63,115 nt of DNA from Roseicella aerolata (GTDB lineage: Bacteria; Pseudomonadota; Alphaproteobacteria; Acetobacterales; Acetobacteraceae), in contig NZ_JAJAQI010000036.1 in NCBI RefSeq assembly GCF_020523605.1, forward strand, positions 1 to 63,115, in the 5' to 3' direction. Shown here one piece after another: positions 26,854 through 35,589 of this stretch. Position 1 is the stretch's first letter. The number at the start of each line of letters is the position of its first letter. Position numbers and translations under genes: made by a program. The notes below the pieces were generated by a model. It searched no databases and was not told where the DNA came from. It saw only the letters and a list, made by a program, of their open reading frames with translations.

Positions 26854-28581
26854 CTACAGGAAGATCCGCGTCGCCACCGCGATCTGGTAGATCAGGCCCA
26901 GCAGGTCGCTGCCGATCTGGAAGGCCTTGGGGTCGAGGCGCGGCAGCACGATCAGCTCGTCGCCCGGCCGCGGGATCTCCGCCGGGTCGAGCACCAGCTC
27001 GCCGCTCGCCCGCCGGATCATCAGCGAGCTGTCGCTGCCGCGCGGCGAATAGCCGCCCGCCGCCTTCACGAAGTCGGCCAGCTTCATCTCCGGCCGCCAG
27101 ATCACGGCGCGCGGCGCCGTCACCTCGCCCGCCACCAGCACGGTCTGCGACCGCTCCGGGATGACGATGACATCGCCATCCTCCAGCCGCAGCGGGGCGC
27201 AGCGTCCGCCGCTGTCCACCACCACCAGCCGGCCTTCGGGCTGGGTGCGGCGGGCGCGCTGGATGTAGGAGGAGACGAGATTCGCCTCGCTCGCCCGGAT
27301 GGCGGCGACGCCGGTGGTGGGCGAGACCGCCATGAAGAGCTGCCGCTCCAGCCGGTCCAGCGCCTCGTCGATCGCCCGGCGCTGCTGCTGCGCGACCGAG
27401 GGGCGCAGCAGGAACACCGAGCGGGTATCGGCCAGCACCGGATCCACCGCGACATGGTCCAGCACCTGGCAGAGCTGGGCGTCGCGGTCGGCGACCAGGA
27501 CGGAGGGGCCGATGCGGCTCCCCTCCACCGTCACGCGCACCGTGCGCGCCGGCGCGTCGGTGATGAAGGTGGCGGTGTCCTGGTCCTGTAGGGTGAGGGT
27601 CTGGAACTCCGCCAATGTGGCATAGCGCGAGAAGGGCTGGCCGCCACGCGTCCCCTTCACCACCACATTGGTGGCCGAGGGCAGCGGCCGGGCATAGTCC
27701 AGCAGCTCGCGCCCGGTCATGGCGCGGGCCGGCACCTCGAACAGGTAGTTGTTGCGCACGGCGCCATCGGCGCCGACCACGGCGCGCTGCCGCGCCACCA
27801 CCAGCGTGTCGCCCTCCTGCAGCCGGATGTTCGGCAGGCGGCCCTCGATCAGGAAGCGGTAGAGGTCGATGGTGGTGACCGCCCGGCCCCCGCGCTGCAG
27901 CGTGATCTCGCGGTAGGAGCCGCGGCCGGGATCGACACCGCCGGCGCGCACCAGGAAATCCACCACGCTGTCGGCGGCCGAGCCGGCGAAGCGGCCGGGG
28001 GTGCGGACGAAGCCGGTGACGAAGACGCCGATGCGCTGGGTCGAGAGCAGCACGGCATAGACCTGCACCTGGTTGGTGTAGACCTTCTGCACCTCCGCCT
28101 CGACCACCTTCTGCAGGTCGCCGGCGCGGGTGCCGGCGATGCGGATCGGGCCGATATTGGGCAGGAAGAGCATCCCGGAGGGGTCGACCTGGCCCATCAC
28201 TTCCGATTCCACCGCGCCCCAGGCGCGGACGGAGACGCGGTCGCCCGGGACGATCTGGTAGTTCGGGTTCGGCGCGTCGCTGACCGCCGTCGCCTCCCGC
28301 GTGAAGAGCGAGGCGCCGAAGACGGCCGTCGCACCCGGCGTGCGGGCGCCATCGCCAAGCGGCCCGACCGCAACCGGCCCGCCTTCCGACTGCGTCTCCG
28401 TCCCCGCCCGGTTCAGGACCCGGTCGGGCGCCACCAGGTTCGGCAGCGTCTGCACCACGCCCTGGGAGGGCGCGAGCGCCGCGGCGCCGCGCTGCTGCAG
28501 CATTTGCATCGGCGTCTGCGCCGCGGCGGCGCCGGAGACGAGCAGCCCGGCGATCAATAATCCACTGAAATTACGAGGCAT
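26854..28581 (-). CDS. kpsD: Capsule polysaccharide export outer-membrane protein (OPX, KpsD/Wza type)
   Basis: A 575-residue outer-membrane polysaccharide export protein with a signal peptide (FSGLLIAGLLVSGAAAAQ). The PES domain begins NYQIVPGDRVSVRAWGAVE, followed by repeated SLBB domains (VFVTGFVRTPGRFAG..., VLVAGEVTAPRAVIWR...). The length matches the KpsD class of ABC-dependent capsule systems better than Wza, and no lipobox is seen. It forms the periplasmic/outer-membrane channel for capsule chains with KpsE. It is last in the minus-strand operon; its start overlaps kpsE by 11 bases. Confidence 0.9.
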   Translation of the reverse strand: MPRNFSGLLIAGLLVSGAAAAQTPMQMLQQRGAAALAPSQGVVQTLPNLVAPDRVLNRAGTETQSEGGPVAVGPLGDGARTPGATAVFGASLFTREATAVSDAPNPNYQIVPGDRVSVRAWGAVESEVMGQVDPSGMLFLPNIGPIRIAGTRAGDLQKVVEAEVQKVYTNQVQVYAVLLSTQRIGVFVTGFVRTPGRFAGSAADSVVDFLVRAGGVDPGRGSYREITLQRGGRAVTTIDLYRFLIEGRLPNIRLQEGDTLVVARQRAVVGADGAVRNNYLFEVPARAMTGRELLDYARPLPSATNVVVKGTRGGQPFSRYATLAEFQTLTLQDQDTATFITDAPARTVRVTVEGSRIGPSVLVADRDAQLCQVLDHVAVDPVLADTRSVFLLRPSVAQQQRRAIDEALDRLERQLFMAVSPTTGVAAIRASEANLVSSYIQRARRTQPEGRLVVVDSGGRCAPLRLEDGDVIVIPERSQTVLVAGEVTAPRAVIWRPEMKLADFVKAAGGYSPRGSDSSLMIRRASGELVLDPAEIPRPGDELIVLPRLDPKAFQIGSDLLGLIYQIAVATRIFL

Positions 28582-29764
28582 GTTCGCGCATTCCCGCGAT
28601 GAGCAGCCAGGCCAGCCCGTAACCGACGGACAGGCAGGCGAAGATGTAGAGGATGGTCAGCATGGCCTTGGGGTAGCGGGCATATTCGGCGCGGTTCGGC
28701 TCGACCACGCGCAGCAGGAAGATCTGCTGGCGCTGCGCGTCGCCGCGCGCCCGCTCCAGCGAGGCGGTGGCGGAGGCAAGCTGCGCCCGCGCCAGCTCGC
28801 GCTCGACCTCCAGCCGCTCATACTCGCCGACCTGCTGGGAGACGCCGGCCTCCCGGTTGCCGAGCCGACCGCGCTCCTCGCCGACCTGGCCGGTCAGCGC
28901 CTCCACCCGGTTGCGCAGTTGCAGCACGCGGGGATTGTCGGCGCGGCTGAAGCGCTGCGCCTCCGCCAGCTCCGCCCGCGCCTGGGCCAGCGCGCCCTCC
29001 AGCCGGCCGATATTGTCGAGGGCGAGGCCGGCCGAGCGGGTCGGGTCCACCGCCCTCTCGCGCTCGCGGAACTCGCCGACCGCAAGCTGCGCGGCGGCGA
29101 GGCGCGCCTCGGCCCGCGCCACCTCCTCCCGCGCGACGCGCAGGCCGTCCTCCTGCAGCCGCTTGTTCAGGCGGTTCACCAGTTCCTCGGACAGCGTCAG
29201 GAGTTGCTGCGCGATCTCCTGGGAGTCCTCGGCCCGGAAGCTGCGCACGCGCAGCGTGGTGATGCCGCTGGTCGAGTCGTATTCGGCGCCGGCCATGCGG
29301 CGGAAATAGTCGAGCAGCCGCTCGGTGGTCGGCTCCGACCACCAGAGCCGCGCCAGGCGGTCGGCCTCCGGCCGGCGGAAGATCTCGACCAGCGGGATGC
29401 GCTCGCGCAGCGCGGTGACGGCATCGTGCGATTGCAGGTAGTCCCGCACGCCCATGGCGTCCTCGGAGGCCGGGCGGAAGCCGGCGCTCGCGATCATCTC
29501 CGCCATGCCGCCGCCACCGCCGCCGGAGCGGCCGCGGACCAGGAAGCGGGCCTCCGATTCGTATTGCGGCGCGGCGATGCCATAGAGGTAGAGCGCGGCC
29601 AGCAGCGTCGGCAGCAGCACCGTGACCTTGAAGGCATTCCGCCGGACGAAGCGGCGAAGCCGGGCGAGCAGGCCCGGCATCGGCACCGGCCCGGACCAGC
29701 CGGCCGCATCGCTGGCGGTGTCAGGCAGCCCGGTAGGCGGCGATTGCTTCGTCCAGATTGTCAT
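28571..29764 (-). CDS. kpsE: Capsule export inner-membrane protein (PCP-3, KpsE type)
   Basis: A 397-residue polysaccharide co-polymerase. It has a cytoplasmic N-tail, a first span (FKVTVLLPTLLAALYLYGI, about 46-64) and the Wzz start YESEARFLVRG. A long periplasmic coiled coil follows (about 190-350, rich in Ala, Glu and Arg), then a second span near the C-terminus (MLTILYIFACLSVGYGLAWLLIAG). It links the KpsMT transporter to the outer-membrane channel. From the ATG at 29764 it overlaps kpsT by 44 bases. A later start (GTG 29686 or ATG 29680) would remove the overlap and still precede the first span, so the start is open. Confidence 0.9.
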   Translation of the reverse strand: MTIWTKQSPPTGLPDTASDAAGWSGPVPMPGLLARLRRFVRRNAFKVTVLLPTLLAALYLYGIAAPQYESEARFLVRGRSGGGGGGMAEMIASAGFRPASEDAMGVRDYLQSHDAVTALRERIPLVEIFRRPEADRLARLWWSEPTTERLLDYFRRMAGAEYDSTSGITTLRVRSFRAEDSQEIAQQLLTLSEELVNRLNKRLQEDGLRVAREEVARAEARLAAAQLAVGEFRERERAVDPTRSAGLALDNIGRLEGALAQARAELAEAQRFSRADNPRVLQLRNRVEALTGQVGEERGRLGNREAGVSQQVGEYERLEVERELARAQLASATASLERARGDAQRQQIFLLRVVEPNRAEYARYPKAMLTILYIFACLSVGYGLAWLLIAGMREHAS

Positions 29765-30368
29765 AGCGGGTCAGCCTACCATCCTGGAGGATCGCTGCGG
29801 TCTTGCAGAAGGCCCGCACGGTTTCGGGTTGGTGTGAGACGAGCAGCAGCGCGCTGCGCGCGTTGAGGTCGGCGAGCGCGGCGCGCGCCCGCTCGGCGAA
29901 GCGGCTGTCGCCGACCGCGATCGCCTCATCGACCAGGTAGCAGTCGAAATGGACGGCGAGGGAGAGCGAGAAGCCGAGCCGGACGATCATGCCGGAGGAA
30001 TAGGTCCTGACCGGCATGCGGAAATAATGGCCAAGATCGGCGAAATGCTCGACGAACTCGACCGTCTCCTTGATCGGCTTGTCGTAGATCCGGGCGATGA
30101 AGCGGGCATTGTCGGCGCCCGAGATGCTGTAGTGCATGGCGCCGGCGAAGCCGAGCGGCCAGGAGACGCTCATCCGCCGCTCGATGCGGCCGCTGTTCGG
30201 GTGCTCGACCCCGGCGATCAGGCGCAGCAGCGTGGTCTTGCCCGCACCGTTGCGGCCGAGGATTCCGATCCTCTCGCCGCGGCCGAAGGTGGCATCGACC
30301 CCGCGCAGCACCTCCTTCGGCCCGACATGCGTCGGGTAGCTCTTGTGGACACCCAGCAGGCGGATCAT
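29721..30368 (-). CDS. kpsT: Capsule export ABC transporter ATP-binding protein
   Basis: A 215-residue KpsT-type ATPase: Walker A GRNGAGKTT (about residue 39), the polysaccharide-exporter pattern SVSWPLGFAGAMHYSISGADNARF, the signature YSSGMIVRLG, Walker B CYLVDEAIAVGD and the switch His in LLVSHQPE. It drives export of the lipid-linked capsule chain through KpsM. The ATG at 30368 starts 4 bases after the kpsM stop. The small size and absence of a C-terminal sugar-binding extension place it in the KpsT rather than the Wzt class. Confidence 0.95.
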   Translation of the reverse strand: MIRLLGVHKSYPTHVGPKEVLRGVDATFGRGERIGILGRNGAGKTTLLRLIAGVEHPNSGRIERRMSVSWPLGFAGAMHYSISGADNARFIARIYDKPIKETVEFVEHFADLGHYFRMPVRTYSSGMIVRLGFSLSLAVHFDCYLVDEAIAVGDSRFAERARAALADLNARSALLLVSHQPETVRAFCKTAAILQDGRLTRYDNLDEAIAAYRAA

Positions 30369-30372
30369 GGCA

Positions 30373-31170
30373 TCAGACCACGAGGTGGCGGCGCGCCTTC
30401 CGCAGCGCCGCCATGCCGAGCAGGTGCAGCACCGTGACCCAGCCCAGCACATAAGGAATGTCGTAGAAGGTCGGCACCACCGTGCCATAGAGGCCGTGCC
30501 GCACCAGTTCGAAGCAATGGACGGTCGGGATCATCAGCGCCGTCCGCTGCAGGTCGGTCGGCAGCCAGAACACCATGAAGAAGGCGCCGGCCACGCCCAT
30601 GAAGAGGTAGGTCGCAAGGTGGGTGAGGCGATCAAAGAGTTCCGTGTAGACGCTGCCGGCCGCGATCAGGAGGGCAAGCCCCTGCGCCAGGCCCAGCATC
30701 AGGACCATGCCGAGCACCATCAGCCCAAGCTGGTCCGGCCATACGCCAAGCACCGCGCCGAACAGAAGGAGGAAGAGCATCAGCGCGATGCCGACCGCCG
30801 CCCCCTCCAGCAGGTGGCGCGCGACCATGATGTCGAGCATGGTGATCTGGCGGTGATAGAGCAGCGACTGGTTGCCGGCGATCCCGTTCGGCGCGCGGTT
30901 GATGATGCCGCGGAACAGGTAGAAGGGGATGTAGCCGATCACCCAGAAGACCAGGGGATCGAGCCCGCCCGGCATGCCATGGCCGGAGGCCTTGTGCAGC
31001 ACGCCGATCGCCCCGCCGAGCATCATCGGCTCGAGGAACAGCCAGAGATAGCCGAGATTGTCGCGGCCGAAGCGCGTGCCCATCTCCCGCAGCATCAGCG
31101 CGCCGATCACGCGCGCCTGGATGCGGAAGCAGGTCCACAGGCTCGGCTCGGGCGCGACCTGGTCGTTCAC
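30373..31170 (-). CDS. kpsM: Capsule export ABC transporter permease
   Basis: A 265-residue ABC-2-type permease of the KpsM family with about six membrane spans, and the cytoplasmic motif LREMGTRFGRDNLGYLWLFLEPM near residues 27-50, typical of capsule exporters. The start is GTG at 31170. Its GTGA overlaps the stop codon of the upstream lipoprotein gene, a four-base overlap suggesting translational coupling. It forms the channel powered by KpsT. Confidence 0.93.
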   Translation of the reverse strand: MNDQVAPEPSLWTCFRIQARVIGALMLREMGTRFGRDNLGYLWLFLEPMMLGGAIGVLHKASGHGMPGGLDPLVFWVIGYIPFYLFRGIINRAPNGIAGNQSLLYHRQITMLDIMVARHLLEGAAVGIALMLFLLLFGAVLGVWPDQLGLMVLGMVLMLGLAQGLALLIAAGSVYTELFDRLTHLATYLFMGVAGAFFMVFWLPTDLQRTALMIPTVHCFELVRHGLYGTVVPTFYDIPYVLGWVTVLHLLGMAALRKARRHLVV

Positions 31171-31565
31171 GGGCGGACCGCACCGCTGCCGAGCAGCAGC
31201 GGCCGCGCCGCGACCCATTGGCCATCCGCCTGGCAGAGCAGGCTGGCCCGGCCGCCGATGCCCTCGTCCAGCAACACCTCCCGGCACTCGCGGCCACTGG
31301 CGGCGGCATAGGCGCGCACCAGCCGGACCTGCACGGTGCGGCCATCCGGCAGCGCCACCATCCCCTGCTGCCCCGGCGCAGCGGTCGCGACGAATCGGCC
31401 GAGCGGGTCCTGCGGCGCCGTGGCCAGGGCTGGCAGCACGGCGGCACCCGTCACCGCCGGGTCCCGCCCGGCGCAGGCAGCCAGGACAAACAGCGCACCA
31501 AACAGGGCTGCCCGGCCAGAAGTCCTCACGGCAGGACGCCATGAGACGCCCGAGACAAAAATCAT
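31167..31565 (-). CDS. Putative lipoprotein leading the capsule-export operon
   Basis: A 132-residue protein with a signal peptide ending in a lipobox (VLAAC, Cys at about 31). It has a mature domain of about 100 residues with a Cys pair (GRECREVLLDE and ASLLCQADGQWV), likely disulfide-bonded, resembling the C-terminal part of surface-antigen (17-kDa, Rcs-type) lipoproteins. It is first in the operon and coupled by GTGA to kpsM, so a role in capsule export or surface anchoring is inferred; it is not one of the classical Kps proteins. The promoter must lie in the AT-richer divergent region 31566-31787. Confidence 0.8.
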   Translation of the reverse strand: MIFVSGVSWRPAVRTSGRAALFGALFVLAACAGRDPAVTGAAVLPALATAPQDPLGRFVATAAPGQQGMVALPDGRTVQVRLVRAYAAASGRECREVLLDEGIGGRASLLCQADGQWVAARPLLLGSGAVRP

Positions 31566-31787
31566 GTGTTCGCAGCCTCCGCTGCTTCCTCTACCAAAGT
31601 GCGAGTTGGGAGCAACCTATTTCAGGTGAGCGTTAGTGAACCTTCCCGTCCGCCGTATCCCGGATCCCGCAGGCGCATGAGAGGGCCGGCCCATCACGGG
31701 GCAACCCGGCCAGTGGCGGTGCGGCCGGACAGTATCCCCGCAAATCTTGACGGTTTCTTCTCCGGCGGAGAGCGCCCGCCTGCGGCG

Positions 31788-33545
31788 ATGCGGGCCACGG
31801 AGGGCCTGTTCCGCGCCCCGCGCTTCGGCGCCGCCTGGGCGCCCGTCGCCCTGCTGCTCGCCGATGGGCCGGACCCGGTGGCAGCGGCGATCGCGGTGGG
31901 ATTGGCCGGCGGCGCCCCCGATGCGGCGGCCCGCGACGAGGCGCGGGCGGTCATGGCGATGCTCCGGTCCGGCCGGGTCGGCGGCGCCCCCGGGCTGCCG
32001 GATCCCGGGCCGGCCGGGCTCGGCCTGCCCTCCGGCGCGGCGGTGCTGGTGCTCGACCCCGGCGAGCCCGCCGAAAGCGCGGCGGCGCAGGCGATGCTGG
32101 CGACGGCCCGCGTCGCTGCGAAGGGGCGGCGGCTGCTCCTCGCGCTCGATCCGGCGGCGCCGGCCACCGCCCGGCCGGTCCTCCCGGACTCGGCGGGCCA
32201 GCGCCTGCCCGGCCGCCTCGCCCCCTGGACGCTGCTCGACCTCGCGGCGGAATGCCATACGCTCTCCGACGAGATGGCGCTGCTGGCCGGGGCCGCAGGC
32301 CTGCCTGCCCGGCTGCGGGGCGCCGAGCCCTGGGGCGGCGCCCCGGCGGACATGGCCTTTGCCGCCCTGCTGGCCGCGACCCGCTGGGCCGACCCCTTCC
32401 GGGCCAGGCCCTGGACCGCCGCGGAGGGCATCGCGCAGCTCGTGGCATGGCGGCAGGCCGAGGCCATGAATCGCCGGATCGTCGCCTGCACCGGCATGGA
32501 TGTGTTCAAGCGCGGCGCCATGCAGGCGGCGCTCGCCGGGCATGCCGGTCCGCCACGCATCGTCTTCCGCGGCTCGACCGCGCTGCGGCTCGCGCGCGAA
32601 CAGGGCGGCGATGTCGCGGTCTGGGCGGCGGTGATGCCGGAGAATCTGCCGGCCCGCGCCGCCGCCACCGGCGTTGGGCTGGTGCAGATCGAGGACGGCT
32701 TCATCCGCTCGGCCGGGCTTGGCGTGCATCGGGCGCGCGCGGCCTCCCTCGTCCTGGACGGGGCAGGCATCCATTTCGATCCCTCGACCGAGAGCGCGCT
32801 GGAGCGCCTGCTGACACGGACGGCCTTCGACGAGGCGCTGCTGGCGCGCGCCGCCCGGCTGCGGGCCGCCATCACCGCCTCGGGCGTCACCAAATACAAC
32901 CTGGCGGGCGAGGCGCGCCTGCCGCCCCTGCCCGCCGGCCGCCGTGTCATCCTGGTGCCCGGCCAGGTGGAGGACGATGCCGCGATCCGCCGTGGCGGCG
33001 GCCACATCCGGACCAATCTCGGCCTGCTGCGGGCGGTGCGGGCGGAGAACCCGGATGCCGTCATCCTCTTCAAGCCCCACCCCGATGTGGAGGCCGGCAT
33101 GCGGCGCGGCGCGGTGCCACCGGCAGAGGCGGCGGCGCTGGCCGATCAGGTGCTGCGGGAGGTGCCGATCGGCCCACTCTATGCCGTGGCGCAGGAGGTG
33201 CACTGCATGTCGAGCCTCTCGGGCTTCGAGGCGCTGCTGCGGGGCCTCCGCGTCGTCACCTGGGGCAAGCCCTTCTATGCCGGCTGGGGCCTGACCGAGG
33301 ACCGCGACCCGCCGCCGCGCCGCGGCCGGCGCCTCACCCTCGACGAGCTGGTCGCGGGCGCGCTGATCCTGCATCTCCGCTGCCGCGACCCGGTGACCGG
33401 GCTGCCCTGCCCGCCGGAGGTGCTCGTGGAACGGCTGGCCGGGGGAGGGACCGCGCCGCCGGCCCCGCCGCGCAGCCCGGCGGCGCTGCGTGCCTTCATC
33501 GCGCGCTGTTCGCGCCGTCTCGCGGCCTGGGGCGCCTCGCGGTAG
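31788..33545 (+). CDS. kpsC: Capsule synthesis protein, KpsC-like beta-Kdo transferase with a reduced first module
   Basis: A 585-residue protein. The C-terminal module (about 230-560) is a good KpsC module: IVFRGS, the core QIEDGFIRSAGLG (about 300), LFKPHPDVEAGMRRG, and the family end SSLSGFEALLRGLRVVTWGKPFYAGWGLTEDRDP. KpsC normally has two such glycosyltransferase modules that build the alternating beta-Kdo linker on phosphatidylglycerol. Here the first 210 residues are a short, Ala-rich, poorly matching remnant without HPDV or FYAGWG motifs. The start is uncertain; ATG 31677 is an alternative. Divergent from the export operon; no kpsS, kpsF or kpsU gene is nearby. Confidence 0.85.
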   Translation: MRATEGLFRAPRFGAAWAPVALLLADGPDPVAAAIAVGLAGGAPDAAARDEARAVMAMLRSGRVGGAPGLPDPGPAGLGLPSGAAVLVLDPGEPAESAAAQAMLATARVAAKGRRLLLALDPAAPATARPVLPDSAGQRLPGRLAPWTLLDLAAECHTLSDEMALLAGAAGLPARLRGAEPWGGAPADMAFAALLAATRWADPFRARPWTAAEGIAQLVAWRQAEAMNRRIVACTGMDVFKRGAMQAALAGHAGPPRIVFRGSTALRLAREQGGDVAVWAAVMPENLPARAAATGVGLVQIEDGFIRSAGLGVHRARAASLVLDGAGIHFDPSTESALERLLTRTAFDEALLARAARLRAAITASGVTKYNLAGEARLPPLPAGRRVILVPGQVEDDAAIRRGGGHIRTNLGLLRAVRAENPDAVILFKPHPDVEAGMRRGAVPPAEAAALADQVLREVPIGPLYAVAQEVHCMSSLSGFEALLRGLRVVTWGKPFYAGWGLTEDRDPPPRRGRRLTLDELVAGALILHLRCRDPVTGLPCPPEVLVERLAGGGTAPPAPPRSPAALRAFIARCSRRLAAWGASR

Positions 33546-33627
33546 GACCCGCTCTCGAAAGGCCACGGCCGGCTATGGCGGATTGCATTCAGGACGGAAC
33601 GCCCCTCCGCTGCAGGACATGGTTTGC

Positions 33628-33773
33628 GGATCCCTCCCGGTCCCGCGCATGCGGGCCCGGGAGGGATCCGCTCCGCAGCGGATTGCGTCCCTACCTGAAC
33701 GCAATCCGCTGCAGCTCTTTGTCTTTCGAGTAGAGTCACGCCTCCGGGCATTCACGCCCGTCCGCCATCCGCC
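33628..33773 (-). repeat. REP-like intergenic repeat, copy C, with an extra large hairpin
   Basis: Behind the amidase stop codon lie two hairpins. GGATCCCTCCCGG (33628-33640) pairs with 33657-33669 in a 13-bp perfect stem. GCAGCGGATTGCGT (33675-33688) pairs with 33699-33712 in a 14-bp perfect stem. Then come the family spacer with GAGTCACGC (33733-33741) and the end ATCCGCC-CTA against the amidase stop. The stem sequence differs from copies A and B but pairs fully, showing compensatory change. Confidence 0.75.
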
Positions 33774-35168
33774 CTAGATCTGCGGCATCATCTCCCGCCA
33801 GGGTGCCGCGCGCTCATAGGCGGCCGCGGCGCGGAAGATCAGCGCCTCGCTGAAGGACGGCCCGACCAGCTGCATGCCGAGCGGCAGCCCCGCCGCCCTG
33901 CTCAGCCCGCACATCACCGAGATCGCCGGGTGGCCGGTGACGTTGAAGGGCGTGCGGGCCTGGCGGGGATAGGTGCGCTCCACCTCCGGCTCGTCGTCGA
34001 TCAGGCTGGCCGGGTCCATGGAACTGGCGCAGAGCAGCAGGTCCACCTCGGCGAAGGCCGCCTCCACCGCCGCGACGAGCTGCCGCCGGCGGCGCTGCGC
34101 CTGCACGTAATCGGCGCCGGTGATGAACATGCCCGGCAGCAGCCGGCGCCGGGTGACGGCGGCATAGTCGCCCGGCCGCTCGCGCAGCCAGGCCTCGTGC
34201 ACCGAGGCGGCCTCCGGCAGCATGATGGCGCGGTTGACGGCGGCGAACTCGCCCAGCGGCGGCAGGGTGACATCGAGCAGCGTCGCGCCCTCCACCGCCA
34301 GCAGGGCGGCGGCGGCATCGAGCGCGGCGGCCACCTCCGGCGTCGCCGGCATGTCGCGCTCATGGAAGTGCCGGACATAGCCGATGCGCAGGCCGCGCGC
34401 GCCGCGATGCAGGTCCCGCGTGTAGTCCTCGGCCGGGCGGGCGGCGCTGCCCGGGTCCCCCGGGTCGTGCCCGGCCATGGCGTTCAGCAGCAGGGCGTTG
34501 TCCCGCACCGTCCGGGTCATCGGACCGACATGGTCCAGGGTGAAGGAGAGCGGGAAGACCCCGCGGCGGGAGACGAGACCATAGGTCGGCTTCAGCCCGA
34601 CCAGCCCGCAATGGCTGGCGGGGTGCCGGACCGAGCCGCCGGTATCGGTGCCGAGCGCCGCCGGCAGCATGCCCGCCGCGACCGCGCTGCCGGAGCCGGA
34701 GGAGGAACCGCCGGGATGGTGCGCGGTGTTCCAGGGGTTGCGCGCCGGCGGGAAGGGCAGGTCGAAGGCCGGGCCGCCGATGGCGAATTCATGCGTCGCC
34801 AGCTTCGCGGGGAAGACCGCCCCGGCCTCCCGCAGCCGCGCCACCACGGCGGCATCGGCCGTCGCCATGCGGTCGATCTGCAGCTTCGAATGGCAGGTCG
34901 TGGGATGGCCGGCGAGGTCAATGATATCCTTGAGCCCGACCGGGATGCCGTGCAGCGGGCCGCGCGGGCCACCGGCCGAGATCTCCGTCTCGGCCGCGCG
35001 GGCATCGGCCATCGCCTCCTCCGCTGCCAGGCGGATGACGGCGTTGAGCCGCGGATCGAGCACCGCGATGCGGGAGAGGCAGTCCTGCAACAGCTCGACC
35101 GGGGAGAGGCGACGGGCAGCGATCAGCGCCGCGGCTTCGGCCAGCGGCAGGAGGTGCGGGGCGGTCAC
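33774..35168 (-). CDS. Amidase-signature hydrolase (AtzE/GatA-like catalytic subunit)
   Basis: A 464-residue amidase-signature enzyme with the Ser-cisSer-Lys triad: Lys in GIPVGLKDIID (about 80), the glycine/serine loop PGGSSSGSGSAVAAG and the nucleophile Ser in GTDTGGSVRHPAS. It hydrolyses amides. The start is GTG at 35168, whose GTGA overlaps the stop of the DUF4089 gene. The pairing is like AtzE-AtzG of cyanuric-acid degradation (1-carboxybiuret hydrolase) and, more remotely, GatA-GatC; the substrate here is not known. Its stop codon borders a REP-like repeat. Confidence 0.9.
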   Translation of the reverse strand: MTAPHLLPLAEAAALIAARRLSPVELLQDCLSRIAVLDPRLNAVIRLAAEEAMADARAAETEISAGGPRGPLHGIPVGLKDIIDLAGHPTTCHSKLQIDRMATADAAVVARLREAGAVFPAKLATHEFAIGGPAFDLPFPPARNPWNTAHHPGGSSSGSGSAVAAGMLPAALGTDTGGSVRHPASHCGLVGLKPTYGLVSRRGVFPLSFTLDHVGPMTRTVRDNALLLNAMAGHDPGDPGSAARPAEDYTRDLHRGARGLRIGYVRHFHERDMPATPEVAAALDAAAALLAVEGATLLDVTLPPLGEFAAVNRAIMLPEAASVHEAWLRERPGDYAAVTRRRLLPGMFITGADYVQAQRRRRQLVAAVEAAFAEVDLLLCASSMDPASLIDDEPEVERTYPRQARTPFNVTGHPAISVMCGLSRAAGLPLGMQLVGPSFSEALIFRAAAAYERAAPWREMMPQI

Positions 35169-35368
35169 CGCCCGGGCTCCGGCGCGCGATGGGCGGGCAG
35201 CGGCTCGGCGGCCGGATCGGCGGGGCGGGCGAAGCCGGTGCGCAGCCGGGCGGCGGCGGCGATCGCCTCCTCCACATCGGCGCGGTGGTCGGCCCAGGCC
35301 CGCTGCAGGCCGGCGGCTTCGGCGAGGGCGGCGGCGGTGCCGGCGCCCTGGCTGGCGGGGTCGGGCAT
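35165..35368 (-). CDS. DUF4089 small subunit (AtzG/GatC-like)
   Basis: A 67-residue protein: an N-terminal helix LAEAAGLQRAW, a HRADVEEAIAAAARL helix and a tail EPLPAHRAPEPGR. This is the DUF4089 pattern of AtzG-like proteins, which wrap around their amidase and stabilise it as GatC does with GatA. The four-base GTGA overlap with the amidase gene supports co-production in equal amounts. Divergent from the Met-rich secreted-protein gene by about 220 bases. Confidence 0.8.
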   Translation of the reverse strand: MPDPASQGAGTAAALAEAAGLQRAWADHRADVEEAIAAAARLRTGFARPADPAAEPLPAHRAPEPGR

Positions 35369-35589
35369 CGGTCTCGTGCTTCCCTGCTGTGGCGGTCGAG
35401 GGGGGATGCTGGCGCAAAACGCCAGGGCGAGGAACCCCAGGGCGGGCCTGTCGTTGCCTCTCCGGCGGAAGCGACCTGGCGCAGAGTGGGTCAGACCCGT
35501 CTCGCGGGCCGGCCCCGCACTCCGCCGCGCGGCGTCTCGCCGCGTCCGGGGCGGCGACGCCCCGTCACCAGCACAGGGAGATTCCAGAG

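Noticed and set aside
33546-33627. Decayed first half of repeat copy C as a separate gene end or small gene
   Set aside because: Short frames here carry no ribosome site; the sequence resembles a degraded copy of the repeat (GGCGGATTGC-like start).
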